NCBI GenBank assembly: GCA_965216695.1 | Contig: OZ244212.1 | Location: 2,356,001-2,420,000 of the forward strand | Direction of reading: 5' to 3' | Length of the DNA: 64,000 nt | Source: G965216695 sp965216695 | Lineage (GTDB): Bacteria; Pseudomonadota; Gammaproteobacteria; Pseudomonadales; Azotimanducaceae | In this document: one piece after another, positions 45,755 to 54,700 of the stretch | Layout: each line of letters opens with the position of its first letter | Position numbering within the stretch: position 1 is the stretch's first letter | Made by a program: the position numbers and the translations under genes | Notes under the pieces: model-generated | Databases searched by the model: none | Seen by the model: only the letters and a program-made list of their open reading frames with translations | What the model was told of the DNA's origin: nothing

Positions 45755-47746
45755 CTACTCCATTGCGCCGCCGAAAGACAGAAAGCGGCGCAGCGCCTGC
45801 CGATTGCGAAACACACGCATGCGCTCCGCCCGGTGACGCCGTTCAAATCGTCGTTGAGCACCCTTTATCAGCGCGTTTGCCCAACGCGTACCAATTAGCG
45901 GAGCCGCACGGACGGCTCCACCGACGAATTGTAGAACGCGACCGCCATAGAAGAAGCCGACGAGTTCATCTTCCAGACAATAGATGGGAATGTAGGCGCC
46001 CCGATTTCCCTGGCGACCGCAGCGACCCTTCAGCTGTCTATCTACACGGCCCGAGTCATTCACGCAGGCATTGATCACGGCGAGCCCGCCCAACAAATCG
46101 ACATCGCGGCCGATGGGAATGTCCGTCCCGCGGCCGGCCATGTTGGTGGCTACAGTAATCGCACCGCGATGCCCGGCGCGCGCCACAATCTCCGCCTCCT
46201 CAGCGTCCTGTCGAGCATTCAGCACCGAATGCTTGAGATCATTGTCCTCGAGCGCCCGGCTCAACGACTCGGACTGCTCTACAGTACGTGTACCCACAAG
46301 CACGGGCTGACCGCTCCCGTGAATCTCCCGAATGGCGTTCACCAGGCGTTCCTGGTGCGCGGCCTGATCGACCGCGAACTGGGCTGGCAGATCCTGCCTC
46401 TGCGACGGAACCCGCGTTGGTACCGCGACCACCTTCACGCCATACACTTCCCGCAACTCCGCCGCCACTTCGCGACAGGTGCCCGACATACCGGTCAGAT
46501 TGTGATACCGGCGAAAGAAGCTCTGGTAGCTGATCGCGGCCAGCACGTCCTGCGAACCCGAGAGCTCGCACCGTTCCTTTACCTCGATCATCTGATGCAG
46601 TCCGTTCTGCAATTTTCTGCCGGAAAGTACGCGCCCGGTCGACGAATCGATCAAAAGGACTTCGCGCTCACGCACCAGGTAGTCCCTGTTCAAAAGGTAC
46701 AGGTGCTGCGCGGCCAGCGCCTGGCGCACGAGTTCCTGCCGATACCGTTCGAACCGCCAGACTCCGGTGAGACGCTCGGCGATGGACGCGATCTGCGCCA
46801 ACCCGTCGTCGGTCAACCAGACCCGTTTCGCGGCGGGCTGAAGATGAAAGTCCACGCCTTCGTGCAACCTTCGCGCGATCCCGAGCGCAACCGCCTGGTC
46901 GCCATGGCCGGACGTGCTCGATTCCTGCGCCAGAATCAGCGGCACCCTTGCTTCATCAACCAACACGCTGTCGACTTCGTCCACCACGGCGAAACAAAGG
47001 CCCCGCATAACGGTGGGGCTTTCGGACTGACTCACGAGAGGGCCCAGCCGCGCTGCAAGTCCGTGCCGTTCCGCCCCGAGTTTCTGCAGGTCCTTCAGAT
47101 AATCGAAGGCAACCTGTTTGCACGAGACGTATACGATGTCACAGGCATACGCCGCGGCCCGCGCATTGTCGTCGGTCTGATCTTCCACCACACCGACGGT
47201 GAGTCCGAACGCCGCGTAGAGCGGCTGCAACGCATCGGCGTCACGCCGTACCAGATAGTCGTTCACCGAGATCACATGCACGGGCATACCGGCCAGTCCC
47301 GCAACGATTGCAGGGAGCGTGCCCGCCAACGTCTTACCTTCGCCGGTCTGCATCTCGGCGACCGCCCGATGCAGCATGATCCAGCCGGCGTACAGTTGCA
47401 CGTCGTGCAGGCGTTTGTTCAAAAGCCGCTCCCCGAGCTCGCGGACCAGCGCGAAGCACTCGACAACGGCCTGGTCATCGATCCCGTCGCCCCTGAGCGT
47501 GCGTCGTAATGCCGCTACTCGATCGCCAAGATCTCCCGCTTGTGCCAGACCGTCGCCCACGTGATCGATCTGTTTCAGGTATCTGCTACGAAACTGTTTG
47601 AACCCGATTACGTTGCGCGAGCTCAGGCTCCCCAGCAACGTCCGTAAACGACGGTCAGACGCGGATTCCTGCTCCTGCGTATCGGCCTTTTCGGGGCGCG
47701 GCCCAAACATCAGTCCCGGACGTACCGATTGAACGAGCGTGCTCAT
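45755..47746 (-). CDS. Short SecA paralogue
   Basis: The product is 663 residues against about 900 for housekeeping SecA. Walker A is MQTGEGKT (132-139), preceded by the SecA-typical HRAVAE. VNDYLVRRDA (161-170) follows, and Walker B is VVDEVDSVLVDEAR (254-267). The second nucleotide-binding half keeps GTRTVEQSE, NARQDAEEAEIVARAG and NMAGRGTDI. The protein ends soon after IKGAQRRFERRHRAER, so most of the helical wing/scaffold end and the C-terminal zinc-binding tail are missing. It is thus an ATP-driven translocation motor specialised for something other than general secretion. Its start overlaps the M50-HlyD stop (ATGA, 47743-47746) and its stop lies 4 bp before the HlyD gene, so it is firmly part of this operon. 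Confidence 0.93.
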   Translation of the reverse strand: MSTLVQSVRPGLMFGPRPEKADTQEQESASDRRLRTLLGSLSSRNVIGFKQFRSRYLKQIDHVGDGLAQAGDLGDRVAALRRTLRGDGIDDQAVVECFALVRELGERLLNKRLHDVQLYAGWIMLHRAVAEMQTGEGKTLAGTLPAIVAGLAGMPVHVISVNDYLVRRDADALQPLYAAFGLTVGVVEDQTDDNARAAAYACDIVYVSCKQVAFDYLKDLQKLGAERHGLAARLGPLVSQSESPTVMRGLCFAVVDEVDSVLVDEARVPLILAQESSTSGHGDQAVALGIARRLHEGVDFHLQPAAKRVWLTDDGLAQIASIAERLTGVWRFERYRQELVRQALAAQHLYLLNRDYLVREREVLLIDSSTGRVLSGRKLQNGLHQMIEVKERCELSGSQDVLAAISYQSFFRRYHNLTGMSGTCREVAAELREVYGVKVVAVPTRVPSQRQDLPAQFAVDQAAHQERLVNAIREIHGSGQPVLVGTRTVEQSESLSRALEDNDLKHSVLNARQDAEEAEIVARAGHRGAITVATNMAGRGTDIPIGRDVDLLGGLAVINACVNDSGRVDRQLKGRCGRQGNRGAYIPIYCLEDELVGFFYGGRVLQFVGGAVRAAPLIGTRWANALIKGAQRRFERRHRAERMRVFRNRQALRRFLSFGGAME

Positions 47747-49890
47747 ACGTCTATGTGCCCCAGAAACGCTCGCTCAATACGGGTAAGAAGCCGTGAACCC
47801 AGCGGCTGCTTCGAATGCGAAAAGCGAACGTGTACATGACTGCCGACCAGCACCGGAGGCGCTTCTTCAGGCATCGCGAGTTCAAAGTCGAACACACTAT
47901 CGACAGTAGTGGTTCCGGATTCGTCACCAGGGTCCGCTGCATGGTCCCCACCACCCGCAGAGGTAAGCGAGGGGCTCGCAACGGTGTAGCTGGCGGCAGG
48001 CGTTTCGCGCCGCATCGTAGACACGAACGCTCGCTGCGGCGCCTGAGCGAAACGTATTTCAACGTGCTCTACGCTCCGTTGCACGTCGCCCACTTCCGAC
48101 TGAGCCAGCGCAACGCGTATGGACCGCTCCTCCCTCGGCACCAGGTACGCGGCAACATCGCCGTGCTCGAAGAAACGTCCTAGCAGGTCACGTTCGTCTG
48201 CGAAGGCTACCTGGCCTGCGCGAGCCGCAACAACCGTGCGCCCGGAAAGCTTCTCCTGCAGTAACGCGATTTTCGCGCGCCACGTCGCAAGCTCGTTTTC
48301 GAATGCCGATCGGTCGACTCGTGCCGTGGCCGACGCGGCCCATTTGCGTACTTCGATCTCGTCATACGCTGCGCGCGCGAGCTCGAGTTCACCTTCCAGT
48401 TCATCACGTTCGCAGGTAAACAACGGTTCGCCGGCCTGCACCCACTGCCCGCTCGCTACCGCAACGGTGTCCACAAGACAGGGCGCGTCGACCCTTACCA
48501 GGGCCTGCTCAGGCAACCAGACAACGCCCTTGGCGGTGGTGTGATTGGGAACCGGAACGCCGAACAAACCAAGTCCGACAATCGCCGCCAGCGCCGCGGT
48601 AACCGAAACGGCTCGAACTCGATGCATTCCGAGTTCCGGCGACGATGCCAAATACTGCATCGACTTCAACACCGGCAGCACAACCTGAAGACCCAGAAGC
48701 CACGCCGCGAGCAGCACGCCCACAACGAAATACTCGGCACTGATGAAGTACGCGATGGTGAGCGTAAGAACCACCCGGTAAAGGAAAGCGGCAATGCCGT
48801 AGCTTGTGAGCCAGGCTTTCTCCCCCGGCATGTCGCCTGCGGATTCGATCTGAACACCGAACAATCGCCGCTTGGTCCAGTCGGCGAGGAATCGTTTGGA
48901 GCGGTCCGCCAGGTTCGGCATTTCGAGCCAGTCCGAAAGCACGTAGTAGCCGTCGAACTTCAACAACGGGTTGCCGTTGAACAACAGCGTCGACACACTG
49001 CCCACCAGAAACACGTTCAATGCCAGCTGTGCGAGCAGCCCATCCGATGTCAACGACCATACGAGGGCGCCGATCGCGGCGAGGCCAACTTCCACGCAAA
49101 CACCGGCCGAACCCACAAGAATGCGATGATATTTATTCGAAAACGACGTAGCCGCGCTGGCGTCGACATAGGGCAGTGGCAGCAGCACAAGGAGGGAGAT
49201 GCCGCACTCATGGACCTCGCCGCCGAGCCTTTTGGCCGCAATGCCATGACCAAGTTCGTGCAGCAGCTTCATCAGCGGATACACGAGCGCAATGAAGAGC
49301 ACGTTTACCGACGACAACAGGTCATAGGCGTTCAGGTCATGCATGAGCTCGCGCCACGAGAGCGCAATCACGCTGCCGGAGACCAGCACCAGCACCGCCA
49401 GAAACCGAAGTGACCAACGGCCAAACAACCAACCAGCGAAGGGTGTAATCCGGTCCAGCAGGCGGTCGGGGTCAAACAACGGAAACCGCATGAACAACGG
49501 ATTGACGAAACGTTGATGGCGATCGCGCCGCTTCTGATCACGGCCGCGGGAAAACAGCGCATCCGTGTCCATCTCAGAGCCGGTGCGCAACAGATCCGCA
49601 GCGTGCAGTTCCGAAAGCAAACGCACGAATTCATTCTGATCTGGCGCGGCATCGCCCTGCCGTTCGAGCGCGAGGCGCCAGATCTGTTCCACCGTGCGGT
49701 CGCCGTCCATCGACGAAATCAGCTCAAACGTGGGCACGTCCACTCGATGATGGGTCTGCGTGATGGGGTGGCGCAGAACGAACCATGGTTCACCTCGAAA
49801 CTGGTGACGCTCCACCGCAACATCGGGAGCCAGCTTGGGTCGCAGCGTACGGGCTTTGTGCCAATGCTCGCTGAACAGACCGGCATTCAA
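47743..49890 (-). CDS. M50 membrane metalloprotease with PqqD-like N-terminus and HlyD-like C-terminus
   Basis: I place the start at the TTG at 49890: GGGAG lies eight bases upstream and it overlaps the preceding stop (TTGA), like the other junctions here. A longer frame begins with TTG at 49923. About 715 residues. Residues about 22-75 look like a PqqD fold (APDVAVERHQFRGEPWFVLR ... SSMDGDRTVEQIWRLA), a fold that binds leader peptides in RiPP systems. The membrane core has HELGH (211-215) and NGNPLLKFDGYY (from 305), the zinc and Asp motifs of site-2 proteases. After several more helices comes a HlyD-like periplasmic part (VRVDAPCLVDTVAVASGQWV ... helical hairpin ... VVAARAGQVAF). It may recognise or cleave the giant substrate, or hold it at the membrane. 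Confidence 0.9.
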   Translation of the reverse strand: MNAGLFSEHWHKARTLRPKLAPDVAVERHQFRGEPWFVLRHPITQTHHRVDVPTFELISSMDGDRTVEQIWRLALERQGDAAPDQNEFVRLLSELHAADLLRTGSEMDTDALFSRGRDQKRRDRHQRFVNPLFMRFPLFDPDRLLDRITPFAGWLFGRWSLRFLAVLVLVSGSVIALSWRELMHDLNAYDLLSSVNVLFIALVYPLMKLLHELGHGIAAKRLGGEVHECGISLLVLLPLPYVDASAATSFSNKYHRILVGSAGVCVEVGLAAIGALVWSLTSDGLLAQLALNVFLVGSVSTLLFNGNPLLKFDGYYVLSDWLEMPNLADRSKRFLADWTKRRLFGVQIESAGDMPGEKAWLTSYGIAAFLYRVVLTLTIAYFISAEYFVVGVLLAAWLLGLQVVLPVLKSMQYLASSPELGMHRVRAVSVTAALAAIVGLGLFGVPVPNHTTAKGVVWLPEQALVRVDAPCLVDTVAVASGQWVQAGEPLFTCERDELEGELELARAAYDEIEVRKWAASATARVDRSAFENELATWRAKIALLQEKLSGRTVVAARAGQVAFADERDLLGRFFEHGDVAAYLVPREERSIRVALAQSEVGDVQRSVEHVEIRFAQAPQRAFVSTMRRETPAASYTVASPSLTSAGGGDHAADPGDESGTTTVDSVFDFELAMPEEAPPVLVGSHVHVRFSHSKQPLGSRLLTRIERAFLGHIDV

Positions 49891-51440
49891 GCGACGTACT
49901 CCCACGACTTCAATCTGAGCCAATCCCAGAGACGCTGCGTGTATATACGGAAGTAGCTGCGCTGGTCCACGAGCACTTTGCCGACGCCGGTCAAGCCCGG
50001 GCGAATCTCAGGCATGTCACCCAGAATCTGGGCTTCGACACGGAACACCGTGTTGCCTGAACGTGCCAGCGCCACCGGATAGATCTTGGACACCTGTACT
50101 TCGTGGCGCTTTGACGGATCGCTCGTCAGCGAGAGGTGGCCGGTTTGACCGACCTCGATCTGGTTGATGTCCCGCTCGTCCACAAACAGATACACCTGAT
50201 GCGCATCCGCGGGCGCGATCTCGAGCAGTACTTCGCCCCGCTCCACCGGTGAACCCGTGCGCTGGGCAAGATCTCCTGCGATCAACACACCATCCGTGGG
50301 TGCGTGAATCACAGCGCGGTCAATGCGTTTCTGGATCAGATCGATCTGGGCCTGCGCCTGACGCCGCTGCGACTGCGCAATCGCCAGCTCCTTTCGATCC
50401 TGCATCGCCATGGCCGCCCTCACCTTGCTGGCAGCCGTGCGTTCTTCGTTCGTGAGTTTCTCGCGTTCAAGCAGCAGATCCTGAACGTCAAGCCTGAGCA
50501 GAACGTCGCCTTCGCTGACCCGCTCACCGGCGTGCGTCTCCACCTGTTCGATGTAGCCCGATGTGGGTGCTGTTACCACGCGCATCTCGAGCGCCTGAAG
50601 TTCCGCCTCGGCCACAACCCGATAGTCGCCGTCGATCAGGCACGCTGCAGCCACACAACAGCAAAGCACAATCGCGGCGAACTTGTGCACCAGGTATCGC
50701 GGACCCAGTATTCCGGACGCAGCACTGCGTAACCGCGCCCGCAAGACCTTCCGTAATCCAACCTGAGCATCAAGCTTGAGCGCCACAACGGGTGCCACAA
50801 CGGAACCGATTCGCACCGCCAGGCCGACTACGCCCGGACTCCACCGGCGCGTCGCGTCACGCTCGAACACCAGCGCACCAATGACTTCGCCGTTGGCCAC
50901 AAGCGGCACGGTGACCACTTCCGTCGCACCACTCATTCCGCAGAGGTTTTCGTGAGCGCGAACAACGGCCAGCGCATCACCGGCGAGTGGATACTGAATC
51001 GTGTCCTGATGCAGCGCGCCTTCGAACATCGCTTCGGCCAGCTCGCGCACCAACGCCGATGCCTTCTGAGGTTCCGGCTGGCGTGACACTGCGCGCACCT
51101 GCATGGCGCCGTCTTCCAACACGCCCAGGCTGACCCTCGTACACTTGAGACGCGTCTCCAGCATGTTCACGAGTGCCAGAAAGGATTCATCCGTGGCATT
51201 GCGATCCAACAGCTCAGCCACGCTGCGCAGAACGATCGCCTGCTGAGAGATCAAATTGCGATCACGGCGAACCGCCTTGACGAGCTGCGGGTGCGCAACT
51301 ACCGCTGGCTGCGGTGCAGGCGTGGGTGCGGCCGCAGGAGCAGAATCAGGTGCTGCAGCAACGCGCAATCGACGACCCTGCGTAGAATCGCCCTGCCCGT
51401 TCGTCCGTGCTTGCGCCATGTCAGCGTCCGATGCGCGCAT
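49887..51440 (-). CDS. GAF-HlyD fusion membrane protein
   Basis: The frame is open to 51554. I use the ATG at 51440 (AGGGA just upstream), with 51419 as an alternative; the residues before are not conserved-looking. About 517 residues. An Ala/Pro-rich start leads to a GAF-like domain (about 60-225; ATDESFLALVNMLETRLKCT ... VTVPLVANGEVIGALVFERD). A membrane helix follows (HKFAAIVLCCCVAAACLI, about 275-295). Next is a HlyD-type adaptor region with lipoyl-like halves (VVTAPTSGYIEQVETHAGER, then AVIHAPTDGVLIAGDLAQRT) and a short coiled hairpin. The GAF domain is cytoplasmic and may sense a ligand or bind the SecA-like motor. Its stop overlaps the M50 start, and it is the first gene of the four-gene export operon. 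Confidence 0.88.
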   Translation of the reverse strand: MRASDADMAQARTNGQGDSTQGRRLRVAAAPDSAPAAAPTPAPQPAVVAHPQLVKAVRRDRNLISQQAIVLRSVAELLDRNATDESFLALVNMLETRLKCTRVSLGVLEDGAMQVRAVSRQPEPQKASALVRELAEAMFEGALHQDTIQYPLAGDALAVVRAHENLCGMSGATEVVTVPLVANGEVIGALVFERDATRRWSPGVVGLAVRIGSVVAPVVALKLDAQVGLRKVLRARLRSAASGILGPRYLVHKFAAIVLCCCVAAACLIDGDYRVVAEAELQALEMRVVTAPTSGYIEQVETHAGERVSEGDVLLRLDVQDLLLEREKLTNEERTAASKVRAAMAMQDRKELAIAQSQRRQAQAQIDLIQKRIDRAVIHAPTDGVLIAGDLAQRTGSPVERGEVLLEIAPADAHQVYLFVDERDINQIEVGQTGHLSLTSDPSKRHEVQVSKIYPVALARSGNTVFRVEAQILGDMPEIRPGLTGVGKVLVDQRSYFRIYTQRLWDWLRLKSWEYVA

Positions 51441-51786
51441 GTCCCTGCTTACCGCTCTCCGTGGAAAATTGTCGCCGTCCGTTGCGCCATGCCGTGGGCC
51501 GAAGCTCCAGGTGGTGGCACATTGTATCGTCCCGCTACGTTCTAATATTGACATTCATGTCGCGAAATACGTGCCAACAACGGGGAGGCGACGGGAACTG
51601 TGCACTCTGTTCGCGGAAGTGTGAACGGCGTCACATCACCCCACGCGAATGTTCTGATCCTGTATGGAAGATGTAACGGGAATGTTGGGAACGTGAAAGC
51701 GATGTAAGCGTATCGCCCCAACCAGCGGACTTATCGAAGCTAGCGAGTCGGCAGATACCGTCGGTTTGCGACGCTGTTCGTCACCG
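51441..51786. other. Upstream region of the export operon
   Basis: These 346 bases lie between the GAF-HlyD start and the outer-membrane-protein stop. I see no gene. A short inverted repeat gacat-tc-atgtc sits at 51550-51561. The promoter for the four-gene operon is expected here, but I cannot point to a clear one. No convincing terminator for the outer-membrane-protein gene is visible. Confidence 0.45.
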
Positions 51787-54700
51787 CTACCACTTCCCGA
51801 CCGCGTCAATGAACCAGCCGCGCGCATCGTAATCCTGATCGGTGAGGTCATCCGAGTAATCGGTAAAGTTGTAACCCACACCAATCTTCAGCCGATCACC
51901 CAGGTGCCGATACGCACCCACGAGCCACCCGCTGCGCGCATCGTCCACCTCCACGGTTTCGAGGTAGCGGTACTCCGCCATCAGATCCCATGCTTTTACG
52001 ACCCGGTACCGAGCCCGCCCCACGTACAGATTGACGCCATTTTCGAACCAGTCGCCCCGGTCCCGAGCCATCCGCACTTCGCCGCGACGCAGTGCAACCT
52101 TGGCGCCGAACTGAACACGCCGCGTCCAGTCGTACAACGCTTCCACACTGAGCACATGCGAACGCTGGTCCGGACGGTTATCAATCTGTCCGGGGGCAAC
52201 GAGGTCGTAAAGGTAGGTATAGCGTCCAAGCACGTTCCAGCGATCGTGTCGTACCGGCCGAAACGCAAAACCAAGCGAGCTCTCCATGAACCGCGCGGCG
52301 TGTGCATTCGCAACACGATCCTCTGTTTCGGAGTAGTTTAACTTTACGTGGGTGCGCAACGCATCGTTGACCTCGTGCATCCAACTCGCCGTCGTCAACC
52401 ACTGCAGGTAGTCGGCCGAGCCAGCGTCGTCTTCACGAATCTGCATCGTAACGCCTACCCGATCGGCGCGCGCTTCGTACCCGAGACCTATGGTCGCAGC
52501 CCGGCGTTCGAAGTCGACACCTTCTCGCTCTAATTCACCGGTTTGTAGGCTTAAACGCGCAAGCCAGCCATTGGCCAGATCGTAGTCGATACCGAACGTG
52601 CGGGTGGCACCGTTTTCGTCGCGTGCGTCGATCCACTGGTGTTCGTTGTAGAGCATCACGCCGTTACCATAACGGCGCCGCTGTCCCAGCGTAGTAACGC
52701 GCCGGTCGCGTCCGAGGATTGAATCGGGGTCCACTCCGAAGCTGCCGTAGATCTGTTGGCCGTCGTCCAGATTCAGCGCGAAGCCCGCGTTGCTGTGCGC
52801 GCCGCTGCCGATCCCCGTTGCAAAATCCAGATTGAGTGAATCGTTGAGTGCAACATCGACGTTGGCAACGAGTGCATCACCGCGATCGCCGGTCGACACT
52901 TCCAGACCCGCGCCCAGTGTGCCGGACACGCGCCCATAGAACCCGAACGTCACCAGATCGTTGTCTTCGTAGTCGCCATCGGAGTCCGCAACGGTCTGGC
53001 CCTCGGCGTAGACCTTGGTACGTTCATTTACCGCATAGTCGATCCGTGCACCGACCAGAGTCGCTCGCGTGTCGCCTCCAACACTGGCACCACCTCCAAC
53101 AGATAACAGGTCGTCGACGCGCTCGTGTCGCACCTCCAGGGCCGCAGCGAGGCGATCCGTAATCTGCACGCCGGACTGCAAGCCGATCACGTCCCGCTCC
53201 ATCACGCCGTCGCGCTCCAGATGCTTGGCCTGCCCCACAAACTGCAAACGATCGTTCAGCCGCGCAGAAAACTCCACGCCATAGTCTCGTGTGTCGGCGC
53301 CGCCTTGCGCTTCGCGGCTCGACGAAAATCCGGCATCTCGATGTTTGAACCATGCCCGCGCGCTGCCCTCCAACACGTCGCTGACATCCGCCAGGCCCAA
53401 GCGCGCCTCCACACCGTACGCATCACCGCTCATGTCGGTGCCCGGCACTTTCTGAGGCGCAAAGTTCAAACCACCGTCCGCGGAGAAGAAGGCCGCGCTC
53501 AGCACCGCGTCCGATTGCGCCGCTTCCAACTTCAGATAGGTGCCCTGACCGGCGCGCAGTGTCACATCGCCACCCTTAAGCTCGTAATCAGCGCCAGCGC
53601 GGTTCTCCTGTACGTAGGTCCCACCCACGCCCAGCCAGTTTGTAACCCACCCGTGCACACGTCCGCCCGCCGTCGTGTCATCTTCCGAGAAACCACGCGG
53701 CACATATTCGAAGTCGGTAACGAGATACACATCGTCACCCTCCAGCGGAGCGTCGCGGATGATCGTCGCGTAATGGTCTCGGGAGACCTGCGTGAGCGGT
53801 CGGTTGAGAATGATCCGCCCCTGAATGTGGTCGAACTGGTAGTCCTCGCCCGGTTGCAGCGCGATCAGTTCCACCACCTGCTCGGTGTCGCGACGCCGGA
53901 CCTCGATCCATACTTTTTCGCTGCCGCGAACGATATCGGTGCGGTTGAGGTAGTACAACGAACCACCTGTCGCCAGAAATTCGTTGTGTCCTGCGGCGGT
54001 CTGGGGTTCGGAGACGAACGCGTCGAACTGCAACCGCGACTGCGCATATTTCGTATACGACGGCAACCGGTACACGAGCTGTGCGCCGTACAGGCTCCGG
54101 TTGTACTGAGCGAACTCGTTGCCGGTAAGTCCCGTTTCGAAATTACCCCACAACGCTTTTGACTTGTCCCAGTCGATGCGAACGTAGAATGCACCCTGAG
54201 AATCGGTGTCGGCGCGCACGTTCGAGTCGTCGCCGTACACCGGGTAGTATCGGTCCGGCTCCAGTCGCCGGAAGATGCTGGTGGGGTCCTTGCGCTTGAT
54301 GTTGTCGGTAAACTCACCGAGATCATCCTCGGTGGAATCGAGTTGCGCGGTAACCAGATACTTACCTTGGATCTTGCCCTTCAGATAGAACGCAAGCCGG
54401 CCCGTTACGTAGGTGTCATCGTCGTAGCGGTCGTCGCCGCTCAGCGGTTCGATGCTTCCATCGATGTCCGTCCCGCCGTACGTCACGTTGGCAAGGCCAA
54501 CCATGAACACGTAGTGGTCGTCGACCTCAACCGATAGCTCACGGCGCATCTCCTGACCGTCTTCGCTGCGCAGCACGACGGGTATCGCATACGCACCCGC
54601 CGGCATGTGGGTCTCCAGCACGAACGCACCACCCGCGCCTGGACGTACCGTCTCCCCACCGACCAGCACTTCGTAGCCCGCATCCATACCATGACCGAAC

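Noticed and set aside
46169..47509. Plus-strand open frame of 446 codons opposite the SecA-like gene
   Set aside because: The minus-strand frame has full SecA motifs; the antisense translation is rich in Arg, His and Pro with no domain.
51549..51554. TTGACA-like box on the plus strand upstream of the export operon
   Set aside because: It faces away from the operon, is not followed by a -10 at proper spacing, and no plus-strand gene follows.
53125..54162. Plus-strand open frames opposite the outer-membrane-protein gene, also 54928-56163 and 57739-58575
   Set aside because: No domain, no ribosome-binding site; the minus-strand product is a continuous 2,284-residue protein.
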